Both the position numbers and the translations under genes were made by a program. This document shows positions 1 through 7,386 of a stretch of DNA of 12,221 bases, one piece after another (position 1 is the stretch's first letter; every line of letters begins with the position of its first letter). Source of the DNA: Gammaproteobacteria bacterium. Its GTDB lineage: Bacteria > Pseudomonadota > Gammaproteobacteria > Pseudomonadales > Halieaceae. The stretch spans positions 1 to 12,221 of the forward strand of contig JAOUDU010000026.1 in the NCBI GenBank assembly GCA_029859085.1, given 5' to 3'. The notes beneath the pieces were generated by a model. It was not told the origin of the DNA. It saw only the letters and a list, made by a program, of their open reading frames with translations, and searched no databases.

Positions 1-753
1 ATCGTAGCCCTGTTGGTAGCGGTCTATGTACTTTGCGATCGCCGCATCGGGCGCCTGCAGCGGCCAGTGGGGCGCCGTGTAGGCCAGGACGGCAAAAAAA
101 GGCCGCTCCTTGTCTGCATCCGCCTTGAGGTAGTCGAGCAACTGGTCCGCGTAGAACTGGGTCGAGTAGTGAAAGTTCGCAGGCAATTGCGCCAGCGTCC
201 GACCATCATCGAGGTAGGCGGCTTTGGCTTCCGGATCCGGGTTATAGGCGGGCCGCATATCGGCAAAATGGCTGGCGCCACCGCTCAACATGGTGAACGA
301 GTGGTCGAAGCCCTGGCTCTGCGGACCCCGCTCGGGAGTGCTGCCCAGGTGCCATTTGCCAGACAGGTAGGTGCGGTAACCGGCATCGCGCAACAGCGTG
401 GCGATACTCACCACACTGTCGTTGAGATAACCCTCATAACCGGGCTGGCCCTTCTGGTTGGGGGAGAGTTCCTCCGCCAGGCTGCCGAGTCCCGCCAGGT
501 GCGGGTCCACCCCGGTCAGCAGTGCCGCCCGGGTGGGGGAACAGGCCGGCATGGCGTGGAAATTACTGAATCGCAGCCCCGCGTAGGCGAGCCGGTCCAG
601 GTTAGGTGTGTCGATCTCGCCGCCGAAACTGCCCAGGTCGGTGAAACCCATGTCGTCGACGACAATCAGCAGCACATTGGGCGCAGCGAGGGCCGGGAGA
701 ATCGGCATGCACAACAGCAGCAATACACCTGGCCACAGTCGCAGGGGTTTCAT
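1..753 (-). CDS. Arylsulfatase, AtsA-like (C-terminus beyond window)
   Basis: Periplasmic sulfatase expected to hydrolyse a sulfate ester to alcohol or phenol plus sulfate. 251 residues are visible and the frame is open to the window edge, so the C-terminal half is missing. Residues 1-24 form a signal peptide ending in an ALA motif. The formylglycine signature CSPTR is at 71-75 (Cys71 would become formylglycine), with metal-binding Asp33-Asp34, the GKWHLG block (Lys133, His135) and an APHWP block (His about 229). From memory, these blocks and their spacing match Pseudomonas aeruginosa AtsA closely, which argues for the bacterial arylsulfatase branch over polysaccharide sulfatases. An AGGTGGG stretch lies about 12 nt upstream of the ATG. 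A run of seven A on the plus strand (74-80) encodes an intact Pro-Phe-Phe and is not a frameshift. The gene follows the receptor gene by 74 bp on the same strand, so they may be co-transcribed. The exact substrate is unknown. Confidence 0.9.
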   Translation of the reverse strand, partial: MKPLRLWPGVLLLLCMPILPALAAPNVLLIVVDDMGFTDLGSFGGEIDTPNLDRLAYAGLRFSNFHAMPACSPTRAALLTGVDPHLAGLGSLAEELSPNQKGQPGYEGYLNDSVVSIATLLRDAGYRTYLSGKWHLGSTPERGPQSQGFDHSFTMLSGGASHFADMRPAYNPDPEAKAAYLDDGRTLAQLPANFHYSTQFYADQLLDYLKADADKERPFFAVLAYTAPHWPLQAPDAAIAKYIDRYQQGYD

Positions 754-791
754 CAGCCAGCGCAACCCACCTGTGCTTGCAAATGATGTCC

Positions 792-817
792 GGCCGGGCC
801 CGGGGTGGCGCCCGGCC
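792..817 (-). terminator. GC-rich hairpin between receptor and sulfatase genes
   Basis: The arms GGCCGGGC (792-799) and GCCCGGCC (810-817) form a perfect 8-bp stem with a 10-nt loop, just after the receptor stop codon and before the sulfatase start. No T-run follows on either strand, so it is not a canonical intrinsic terminator. It could attenuate read-through or stabilise the 3' end of the receptor mRNA. The structure is seen; the role is inferred. Confidence 0.35.
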
Positions 818-827
818 AGGTCAGGAC

Positions 828-3236
828 TCAAAAATAGTACCCGGCGGTGACACCGTACATCCTCGGCGGCGCATAGGTTGCCGTGGCACCGAGAATACCC
901 AGGTCCAGCGAGTAGGCCTTGTACTCTTCATCCGTGAAGTTCTTGACCCAGGCACTGATCCTCAGCTTGTCCTCCATGCCAGCCCAGGTGAGCCTGGCGT
1001 TGTGCGTACTGTAGGAGTCCTGGTATGTTCCCGCCCCATTGCTCACCTCGAGGTATTGCTCGTCGTAATAAACCCCGTCCACCTGCAGGGCGATATTGCC
1101 GCCCAGCGCGTTGAAATTGTAGCGGACCAGGTAGTTCACGCTGAAATCAGGCGTGTTCGGCAGGTCCACACCATCGAGGTAGTCGATCGGCCAGTCCACC
1201 TCGAAGCCCACCGGGGTGACCTGCTGCTGGGGCGTCTGTACATTGTCGACTTCCGAATCCTGGAAAGAGGCGCCCAGCATAAGATCCCAGTTTTCGGTGG
1301 GCATATAGATGAATTCCAGCTCCCCGCCCTGATTGGTGGCGTCGGCGTTGGCCACGCTGGGGGTGCCGTTGGCGAACGTAAAGGCCTGGTAGTCCTGGTA
1401 GTCGTAATAGAACAGCGCGCCGTTGAGTCGCGCCAGGCCGTCGAGCATTTCCATCTTCATGCCGACTTCGTAGGCATAAAGCACCTCCTCATCGTGGCGG
1501 ATATCGTCGAGGCCGACGTTGGCGGAGGGAGCGAAGTTACCACCCTTGATACCGCGACTGATGGAGGCGTAGGTGAGAGTACCGTCCTCCAAATTCCAGT
1601 TGAGTTGCAGGCGCCCGGCCCAGTCGCCGTAGTCGACCTTGTTCTTGTCGTTGCCGGCGGCTTTAGCAGCCGCTTTCAGGTCAAAGATATCGGGCACAAG
1701 GACGCCGTCAGAGGGAGACTGGAAGCTGGTCTTGAAATCCATTTCCTTGTCGTCCTGGGACCAGCGCAGGCCGGTGATCAGGGTAAAGCTTTCATTCAGG
1801 TCGAATTCGGTCTGGCCGAATACGGACCAGTTGCTGGAGTCCAATGTGTAGTCCTGCACCACCGCCGGATCAGTAAGTTCAGTGACATCATAGCCGAGCC
1901 CTTCGGCCACACCCGATACCGGCGCACCTTCAGTGATTACGTCGGCATCGGTTTCCATGTCCAGATAGTAGCCACCGGCGACCCAGCGAAAGGCGTCGGT
2001 TTCACCGGACAGGCGCAGTTCCTGGGAAAACTGGGTGTAATCGGCGACGGTGGTGAACTGGATGATCGGGATCGGGATACCGTCACCGTCTTCGGTATAG
2101 AACTTGTTCAGGTCGTTATAGTTGGTGATGGACACCAGGTTCATGCTGTCACCGAGCTCCCAGTCGAGCTTGGCCGTGTAACTGTTGGTGTCACGGTCCA
2201 TGTAGCCGGCGTAATCGGAGTAATTCGCGAAGGGGTTGGGATGGTCGCCATCGTAGATGGTGCGGCCGGCCTCGTCCACCGGTGCAAAACAGTCCAGCTG
2301 GCTGGGGCAGAAGAATACATCTGCCGTGAATTGCTCCAGGGTCAGGCCACCGGGGGGCGGCCCGCCCTCGAGAATGACGTCGTTGGTGAACTGCTGGAAC
2401 TCGGGCGGGATATACGCCTTTGCGGCGTCACCATAAGGCATGAAACTGTAGGAGCCGGTGGGCACATCGTTGTCCTTGCTGCGCTTGTACTGCAGGGTGA
2501 GCAGGGCCTTTTCGCTCAGGTCAAACTGCAACTCACCGCGATAGGCATAACCGTCCGCGCCGCCGACATCGACCCCGCTGGGGGGCAGCGGATTGCCCTC
2601 GGGGAACGGCTTGGATTCCATATACCCGTCGATTTCCTCGGTACGGCCGGCGATTCGCCCGCGGATCGAGTCAGTCAGAGCGCCACCCAGGGCAAACTCG
2701 GCGGTCTGGCGATCATAATCCCCCAGGGTGCCCTCGATATAACCGTTCAACTCCTCGTTGTCCGCGCCAACGGTCAGGTACTGGATCACACCGCCCGTCG
2801 CGTTGCGGCCGAACAGGGTGCCCTGCGGACCCCGCAATACTTCCACCCGCTCGATATCATAAAACTGGGCGCTGATCCCGTTCATGCTGGCCATATAGAC
2901 ATCGTCCACGTAGACAGCCACCGGTGCCTCCAGGTTGTCGGTGAAGTTGTTCTGGGATACACCGCGAATGTTGAACACTGTCAGGTTCGGGGAAAAACTC
3001 AGCATCTGCAGGCCGGGAATCTGTTCGGTGATTTCAATGGTATTGGTCACCCCCAGGGCCTTCATCTGCTCGCCGGAGTATGACGTCACCGAGATACCGA
3101 CGTCCTGGATATTCTGCTCACGCTTGGTGGCGGTGACGATGGTTTCTTCCAGGACCGACGCCTGGCCAAGCCCGCTGCCAACCAGCATGGCGCTGCCAAC
3201 GGTAACAGCTCTTGTGATTGCCTTTAAATGAGTCAT
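828..3236 (-). CDS. TonB-dependent outer-membrane receptor
   Basis: Outer-membrane beta-barrel of 802 residues that imports a ligand using TonB/ExbBD energy. A signal peptide covers about residues 1-26. A TonB box (ETIVTATKR, 31-39) is followed by the plug domain (about 41-155) with the typical block VEVLRGPQGTLFGRNATGG at 131-149. The rest is rich in aromatic and acidic residues, as in 22-strand barrels, and the chain ends in Tyr-Tyr-Phe, the terminal aromatic used for barrel assembly. The length is normal for the family. The ATG is preceded by TAAAGGA with 7 nt spacing, which supports this start. The gene sits upstream of an arylsulfatase on the same strand, so the ligand may be a sulfated organic compound; receptor-sulfatase pairs for sulfate esters are known in pseudomonads. 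No siderophore genes are nearby. The fold is certain, the ligand is not. Confidence 0.93.
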   Translation of the reverse strand: MTHLKAITRAVTVGSAMLVGSGLGQASVLEETIVTATKREQNIQDVGISVTSYSGEQMKALGVTNTIEITEQIPGLQMLSFSPNLTVFNIRGVSQNNFTDNLEAPVAVYVDDVYMASMNGISAQFYDIERVEVLRGPQGTLFGRNATGGVIQYLTVGADNEELNGYIEGTLGDYDRQTAEFALGGALTDSIRGRIAGRTEEIDGYMESKPFPEGNPLPPSGVDVGGADGYAYRGELQFDLSEKALLTLQYKRSKDNDVPTGSYSFMPYGDAAKAYIPPEFQQFTNDVILEGGPPPGGLTLEQFTADVFFCPSQLDCFAPVDEAGRTIYDGDHPNPFANYSDYAGYMDRDTNSYTAKLDWELGDSMNLVSITNYNDLNKFYTEDGDGIPIPIIQFTTVADYTQFSQELRLSGETDAFRWVAGGYYLDMETDADVITEGAPVSGVAEGLGYDVTELTDPAVVQDYTLDSSNWSVFGQTEFDLNESFTLITGLRWSQDDKEMDFKTSFQSPSDGVLVPDIFDLKAAAKAAGNDKNKVDYGDWAGRLQLNWNLEDGTLTYASISRGIKGGNFAPSANVGLDDIRHDEEVLYAYEVGMKMEMLDGLARLNGALFYYDYQDYQAFTFANGTPSVANADATNQGGELEFIYMPTENWDLMLGASFQDSEVDNVQTPQQQVTPVGFEVDWPIDYLDGVDLPNTPDFSVNYLVRYNFNALGGNIALQVDGVYYDEQYLEVSNGAGTYQDSYSTHNARLTWAGMEDKLRISAWVKNFTDEEYKAYSLDLGILGATATYAPPRMYGVTAGYYF

Positions 3237-3465
3237 GAGCGCTTCCTTTAGAATGTATTATTAAAGTTAAAATTATCCAGGTCAGCTTGGTAACACAGAA
3301 CCCCCCGTGTCCCGGGAATATTAAAGCAGTTTTTACTCCAGCCAGCTAGACTGACAGGGAAGCTGAAAATTGCCGACAAACGAAGAGCCAGCCATCCCTA
3401 TTGTCTGCACTGATCGCGCATCCTTAACCCGGCATGCCCGCCCAGAAGACTAGTATATCGGCGCC
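3237..3465 (-). promoter_or_regulatory. Leader and promoter region of the receptor gene
   Basis: This stretch, with the hairpin at 3466-3499, makes up the 263-bp gap upstream of the receptor gene. It holds no convincing gene. The part at 3250-3330 is clearly richer in A/T than the coding DNA around it. On the minus strand it contains GATAAT- and TAATAAT-like -10 candidates, but I could not pair them with a good -35. The ribosome-binding site TAAAGGA is at 3244-3250. The 8-mer TATTAAAG occurs twice in the same orientation (3259-3266 and 3319-3326, 60 bp apart). A 5-bp inverted repeat, CAGCT/AGCTG, spans 3343-3365. Function as a promoter is inferred from position and composition. Confidence 0.45.
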
Positions 3466-3499
3466 TTGGCTTCCATCATCCAAAAGGATGAGAGGCCAA
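3466..3499 (-). terminator. Two-part stem-loop directly after the luxR-type gene
   Basis: Beginning at the base after the regulator's stop codon, TTGGC (3466-3470) pairs with GCCAA (3495-3499). Inside it, TCATCC (3476-3481) pairs with GGATGA (3486-3491) around an AAAA loop. The two stems are separated by a small asymmetric internal loop. No T-run follows, so intrinsic termination is doubtful. The position suggests a 3'-end structure of the regulator transcript. Confidence 0.3.
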
Positions 3500-4210
3500 T
3501 CAACTCTCCAACGCACCCAGCACGATGGCACTGACAGCCGTTCGGGAAGACACTCCGACTTTCTGGAATACATGCTGCAGGTGAGTCTTGACGGTGGCGA
3601 GACTGAGGTTCAGATCGCTCGCGATCAGCTTGTTACTGGCACCCGCTACGATCAGTTCCACCACATCCAGCTCCCTGTCCGTGAGGCCGTAGAGCTGCTG
3701 CACGCTGTCACGCTCACGGTAGCGGCGGGGCAGGTAGACCGTATTGAGGGCAAATTCAAGAAAGGGTTGGAGTTTGCGCAGCAGTGCCAGCTCACTGTCG
3801 GTGAACGCCCCGAGTGCTGAGGTCCTGAGCATGGTGAGTACCGCTATGATGTCATCACCGCGACGGAAAAACATATCGGCCACATGGCGATGATGCATAG
3901 GCTGCATGAACTCCCGGTAGTAGGCTGAGGCCAGCAGTTCACTTTCGCTGAGCTGTTCATCGATGCAGGCCACGCGGGTATCGGTACCGGTAAACAAGGC
4001 CGGGTTCAGCGGGTCAAGTGCCTGGAAGTTCCGCAGGTAGCTGCGCTCCGCCGCCGGCTCGATATTGCGCAGCACCACCCCGCGGTGCTGCATATCCGCG
4101 TTCACGAGGTAGAAACCGGACGAACTCAGCGGCACCAGGTTGTTCACCAGGTCGAGGCCCTCGCGCTGGAAGCGGGTGGGATGGTTTTCACTGGTGGCGA
4201 TCTGGGTCAT
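3500..4210 (-). CDS. LuxR-type transcriptional regulator
   Basis: DNA-binding regulator of 236 residues. The C-terminal part (about 174-232) is a clear LuxR/GerE helix-turn-helix: it opens with GLTDRELDVVELIVAG, continues with the conserved SNKLIA and ATVKTHL elements, and ends in a V-S-S-R-T-AV motif. The N-terminal 150 residues look like a GAF/PAS-type sensory domain. I do not recognise a phospho-acceptor receiver domain or the residues typical of acyl-homoserine-lactone binding, so the signal is unknown. The gene is divergent from the MFS transporter across 69 bp, which makes that transporter its most likely target. It could also act on the amine operon or the receptor gene. The start is the ATG at 4210; the ribosome-binding site is weak (GAAAG). 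Confidence 0.88.
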   Translation of the reverse strand: MTQIATSENHPTRFQREGLDLVNNLVPLSSSGFYLVNADMQHRGVVLRNIEPAAERSYLRNFQALDPLNPALFTGTDTRVACIDEQLSESELLASAYYREFMQPMHHRHVADMFFRRGDDIIAVLTMLRTSALGAFTDSELALLRKLQPFLEFALNTVYLPRRYRERDSVQQLYGLTDRELDVVELIVAGASNKLIASDLNLSLATVKTHLQHVFQKVGVSSRTAVSAIVLGALES

Positions 4211-4279
4211 ACTTTCAGCCGATAGTACGCGGTGTCCGCCCTGGACATAATGGGTCGAATAATAACCCGGGAGCCCTAT
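4211..4279. promoter_or_regulatory. Divergent promoter region with a 15-bp inverted-repeat operator candidate
   Basis: This 69-bp segment separates the divergent regulator and transporter genes. At 4233-4247 lies a perfect inverted repeat, TGTCC-GCCCT-GGACA. It overlaps a plus-strand CATAAT (4246-4251), a 5-of-6 match to the sigma-70 -10 box. No good -35 lies about 17 bp upstream, as is often the case at activator-dependent promoters. On the minus strand, TACTAT (about 4222-4227) is a weak -10 for the regulator gene. A site shared by both promoters would fit autoregulation by the LuxR-type protein. The repeat is seen; its use as an operator is inferred. Confidence 0.4.
4269..4273 (+). promoter_or_regulatory. 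Ribosome-binding site fixing the MFS start
   Basis: GGGAG lies 6 nt before the ATG at 4280. It is the reason for preferring this start over the in-frame GTG at 4232 and ATG at 4250, which would add a charged, non-conserved leader and would run through the operator candidate. Confidence 0.55.
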
Positions 4280-5494
4280 ATGAGCACAGTTTCCAGCACC
4301 GCGCCTGCCAGGGTGGATGTGAACAGCCCCCTGTCCCTGTTCGCCGCCATTTACCTTGGGGTAATCGGCGCCTCGGTGTTTATCGTCCAGCCCGGGTTTA
4401 TCCAGGGTCTGGTCCAGCTCTATGGCTTCAGCGAGCAGCAGGCGGGCTACACCGCCTCGGCAGAGGTCTGGGGTATCGCGTTAACCACGGTACTGATGGC
4501 ACTGGGCGGGCACAATTTCAGTTGGCTGCGCATACTGCGCTGGTCGATAGTGATATTTGCACTGGGTAATTTGCTCTCCCTGGTTACCACCGCTGTCACT
4601 GCATTCAGCATAATCCGATTCCTGACCGGTATCGGCGCCGGAGGTCTGATCTCCCTCACCTTTACCATCATCGGCATCACCCGCCTTCCCGATCGCAACT
4701 TCGGCTACCTGATCATGGGCGTACTGACTTATGGGGCCCTGGGCCTGTGGGTTCTGCCCACGGCCCTGGAGACGGTGGGCATGACGGGCCTGATCGTCTT
4801 TTTCGCCCTGTTCGCCGCGAGCGGCTGGCCCTGCCTGACCCATATGCCGGATTCCGGCGTGGAGCACCTCCAGGTGGAGGAGGACGCGGTGGACCTGGCC
4901 GGTGTCTTCCGCCTGTTCGCGATTGCCGCAATGTTCACCTACTTTTTCGCCCAGGGCGTGATCTGGGCATACCTGTTCCTGATCGGCGTCAACGGCGGTG
5001 TGAGCGAACAGGGCGTCGCCAACGGCCTGATGCTGTCGCAGTTCCTGGGCATCGGCGGCGCCTTCGTGGCGGCGATGGCCGGAAGGCGCTTCGGCAGGAT
5101 CATTCCCCTGGCCATCGGCATCGTCGGCGGCGCGCTGGTGCTGGTGTACCTCTACGGCCAGTTCACCGCGCTGGTCTACGCGGTGACGGTCTGCGTGTAC
5201 AACTTCGCCTGGAATATGAGCCACCCCTTCCTGCTGGCGGGGATGGCCAGCTTCGACCGCCACGGTCGGGTCGTGGTATACGCTGTCGCCGCGCAGATGC
5301 TGGGCCTTGCAGTGGGCCCCGCTTTCGCCGCCTCCCTGCTGTCGGAGGGGGACTACTCACGGGTGATCAACGCCGGCATCGGCCTGTTCCTGCTGTCCTA
5401 CCTGCTGATACTCATTCCGCTGATTGCCCATAAGAGGCAGGCGTCTGTTCAGGGCAGCACTCTGGCTGCAGCGGAAGTTCAAAGACGCGGATAG
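4280..5494 (+). CDS. Major facilitator superfamily (MFS) transporter
   Basis: Inner-membrane transporter of 404 residues, probably with 12 membrane helices in two six-helix halves. Hydrophobic segments run almost continuously. They are broken by a hydrophilic central loop around the acidic stretch near VEEDAVDL, and by short basic loops such as the AGRRFGR block, which resembles the MFS loop between helices 8 and 9. The protein starts with a polar leader of about 18 residues and ends with a polar basic tail, both expected in the cytoplasm. It is transcribed away from the LuxR-type gene and converges on the DUF2783 gene, with 6 bp between stop codons. Substrate cannot be read from sequence. 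Given the neighbours, uptake or efflux of an aromatic or carboxylic compound is possible. Confidence 0.88.
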   Translation: MSTVSSTAPARVDVNSPLSLFAAIYLGVIGASVFIVQPGFIQGLVQLYGFSEQQAGYTASAEVWGIALTTVLMALGGHNFSWLRILRWSIVIFALGNLLSLVTTAVTAFSIIRFLTGIGAGGLISLTFTIIGITRLPDRNFGYLIMGVLTYGALGLWVLPTALETVGMTGLIVFFALFAASGWPCLTHMPDSGVEHLQVEEDAVDLAGVFRLFAIAAMFTYFFAQGVIWAYLFLIGVNGGVSEQGVANGLMLSQFLGIGGAFVAAMAGRRFGRIIPLAIGIVGGALVLVYLYGQFTALVYAVTVCVYNFAWNMSHPFLLAGMASFDRHGRVVVYAVAAQMLGLAVGPAFAASLLSEGDYSRVINAGIGLFLLSYLLILIPLIAHKRQASVQGSTLAAAEVQRRG

Positions 5495-5500
5495 ACCTGC

Positions 5501-5692
5501 TCAGAATTGCTTTGCGGCGATTCTGATACTGTCCTTTACCGAATCCAGTTCTCCCACACGGTGGGCCAGGGTAATGCAGAGCTTACCCAGAAATAGCGCT
5601 TCGTTGTCTTTTCCGACCTTATCAATTGCCTGGGCGAGCAGGTCGTACACTTGTTCCAGTTCGACGAATTCCAGGGTATTTTTCACTGTCAT
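5501..5692 (-). CDS. DUF2783 family small protein
   Basis: A 63-residue, mostly helical, acidic/basic mixed protein without signal peptide or cysteine cluster (one Cys, in KLCITLAH). The pattern L-E-x-V-Y-D-L-L-A-x-A-I-D followed by ALFLGKLCITLAHRVG fits the DUF2783 family as I know it. Members of this family are commonly encoded beside FAD monooxygenases. Function is unknown; an accessory or stabilising partner of the hydroxylase is a reasonable guess. Its ATG overlaps the hydroxylase stop by 4 bp (ATGA), and GGGAGGAG just upstream is the strongest ribosome-binding site in the operon, so it is probably made in good amount. It is the last gene of the operon, and no clear terminator separates it from the convergent MFS gene. 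Confidence 0.8.
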   Translation of the reverse strand: MTVKNTLEFVELEQVYDLLAQAIDKVGKDNEALFLGKLCITLAHRVGELDSVKDSIRIAAKQF

Positions 5693-7386
5693 GCTCCTCC
5701 CAATACGCGCTGCATAGCGGCTATCACTTGCCCCGCATCAGCCGATTTCCAGCGCCCCGCGACATGACGATCGGGCCGCACCAAATAGAGGCTGCCATCA
5801 ACTCCATCGTACCCCGCCCGGATATTGCCGGCAGTACCTACCAGCACTCTCCCATCCTCGCTGCCATCATAGGGGGTGACATTGATCCGCAGAATTTCCA
5901 ATTGTGGATCAAACTCGCGCAGGGCGGCGAACAGATTGGCAATGTCTTCAGATAGTGCGTTCTGATCAGAAAAATGCAGGACCGTAAAGCCCGTGCCGAT
6001 ATGATCGAGCAGGTAGTCGTCTTCCCCCAGCCGGTGATTCAACAGGGCCGCTCCGGGTGCGGGACCCGCGTTGAAAAGTGCACCGTCAACGTCCGCCGTC
6101 GTCAGCAGACTCTGCTGGTAGGTATAGGGCTGCACCTGGCGAGGGTCGGCGAAGGGTCGGGTGAACTCCTCGGTCAGGGCCAGTTCCAGCACCGCCTTGC
6201 GCATCAGCGCATAGCCTCGGGTAGGGGGCGTCATAAAACGCGAACTCTTGCCAGCGTTGCGAAATACATCAAGGGTGGCGCCGCGCCGCTCCGGGGAATA
6301 ACTGTCCAGCAAGGTATCAGCGGCACAGCCCTTAAGGACGTAAGCCAGCTTCCAGGCTGCATTGACCGCATCGGCAATGCCGTTGTTCAGGCCCCGCACC
6401 CCGAAGATCGGCACGATATGTGCGGAGTCCCCGATGAAGAACACGCGTCCGTGGCGGTAGTCTTCGAGGCAAAGGGTATTGGCGGTATAGATACTCCACC
6501 ACTCCAGCTCCCACTCGCCACTGTGGCCGATCATCTCCAGGATGGCCTGCACCCGTTTGCGCACGGTTTCTTCCCGCACGGCTTCCTGGGGGTCGTCCTG
6601 CGGCAGAATCTGCCAGTCCACGCGCCAGATGTTATCCGGTTGCCGGTGCACCAGCACCGTGGCGTCAGGGTTGCCGGAGGATTCAAAGAACGAACGGCGC
6701 TCGGTGGGAAAATCGTGCAGCATGCGCACATCGGCAATCACGTAGTTGCCGGGCAGGTTATCGCCCTGCAACCGCAGGCCCAGCAGTTCGCGCACAGTGC
6801 TGCGTGCGCCGTCCGCTGCCAGCAGGTACTGGCCCCTGAGGGTGTAATCGCCTTCGGGGGTTCCGATGGACAGGGCGACACCATCGGACTCATTGTGGAC
6901 GTCGAGCACCGCCGACTGCCAGCGCAGGTCGATCAGGTCGGGGTATGCGGCGGCCTTGTCGATCAGGTACTGCTCGATGAACTGCTGCTGGATGTTGTAC
7001 ATCGGCAGGAAGCGCTCATGTTCGCTGTGGGGCATTTCCAGCCGGTAAATCAGCTGGTCGCGGTAGTAGCAGCGCCCTTTGGTCCAGCCAAGGCCCTTGG
7101 CGAGAAAAGGCGCAACCGCGCCCAGTTGCTGCAGGGTTTCAAAGCTGTAGCGCGAGACGCAGATGGCGCGGCTGCCGTCGTTGACGGTATTTTTGCGCTC
7201 CAGTACCACCGAGGCGATGCCCTGCTGCGCCAGGGCGAGGGCGGCGATCAAACCGACCGGGCCGGCACCGGCAATAATGACAGGATGACAGACTTCGCTA
7301 CCATCGAGTTCCGGTGCTCGCCGAAACGGGAATACACTATAGTCGAAGTACAGTGAATCCAGTTCTCCTCTGTCCGCCGGGCGCAT
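5689..7386 (-). CDS. Class A FAD-dependent aromatic hydroxylase (MhpA/phenol hydroxylase-like)
   Basis: Cytoplasmic flavoprotein of 565 residues, expected to hydroxylate an aromatic ring using NAD(P)H and O2. The FAD-binding Rossmann motif GAGPVG is at 40-45, preceded by a HPV-I-I strand and followed by Glu63 for the ribose. The DG motif is at 192-193, and the second FAD motif, GDSAHIVPIFGVRGLNNGI, starts at Gly319. A SYSPERR block (362-368) and a C-terminal domain of about 150 residues resemble the thioredoxin-like tail of the PheA/MhpA group. It abuts the ligase gene exactly (TAG then ATG), with GGAAG 5 nt upstream, and overlaps the DUF2783 gene by 4 bp. Phenolic acids or phenols are the usual substrates of this class; the specific one is not readable. 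A hydroxylated product of aromatic amine breakdown would fit the operon. Confidence 0.85.
   Translation of the reverse strand: MRPADRGELDSLYFDYSVFPFRRAPELDGSEVCHPVIIAGAGPVGLIAALALAQQGIASVVLERKNTVNDGSRAICVSRYSFETLQQLGAVAPFLAKGLGWTKGRCYYRDQLIYRLEMPHSEHERFLPMYNIQQQFIEQYLIDKAAAYPDLIDLRWQSAVLDVHNESDGVALSIGTPEGDYTLRGQYLLAADGARSTVRELLGLRLQGDNLPGNYVIADVRMLHDFPTERRSFFESSGNPDATVLVHRQPDNIWRVDWQILPQDDPQEAVREETVRKRVQAILEMIGHSGEWELEWWSIYTANTLCLEDYRHGRVFFIGDSAHIVPIFGVRGLNNGIADAVNAAWKLAYVLKGCAADTLLDSYSPERRGATLDVFRNAGKSSRFMTPPTRGYALMRKAVLELALTEEFTRPFADPRQVQPYTYQQSLLTTADVDGALFNAGPAPGAALLNHRLGEDDYLLDHIGTGFTVLHFSDQNALSEDIANLFAALREFDPQLEILRINVTPYDGSEDGRVLVGTAGNIRAGYDGVDGSLYLVRPDRHVAGRWKSADAGQVIAAMQRVLGGA

Noticed and set aside
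74..80. A seven-A run suspected of causing a frameshift in the sulfatase gene.
   Set aside because: Reading through it gives an intact Pro-Phe-Phe-Ala-Val segment followed by the conserved APHWPLQAP block in the same frame.
13..786. A 257-codon plus-strand frame at the left edge.
   Set aside because: It is the antisense of the sulfatase, whose minus-strand frame carries a signal peptide and the CSPTR signature and runs open to the edge.
777..3083. A 768-codon open frame on the plus strand, opposite the receptor gene.
   Set aside because: It is the antisense of a clear TonB-dependent receptor. Long antisense frames are expected in GC-rich DNA, and the translation shows no recognisable domain.
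4232..4279. An upstream GTG start (4232) for the MFS transporter.
   Set aside because: The ATG at 4280 has a well-spaced GGGAG, while the longer form adds a charged leader and covers the promoter and operator candidate.
5454..5469. Hairpin GCAGC-ACTCTG-GCTGC as a terminator for the convergent genes.
   Set aside because: It has only a 5-bp stem, lies within MFS coding sequence, and has no T-run on either side.
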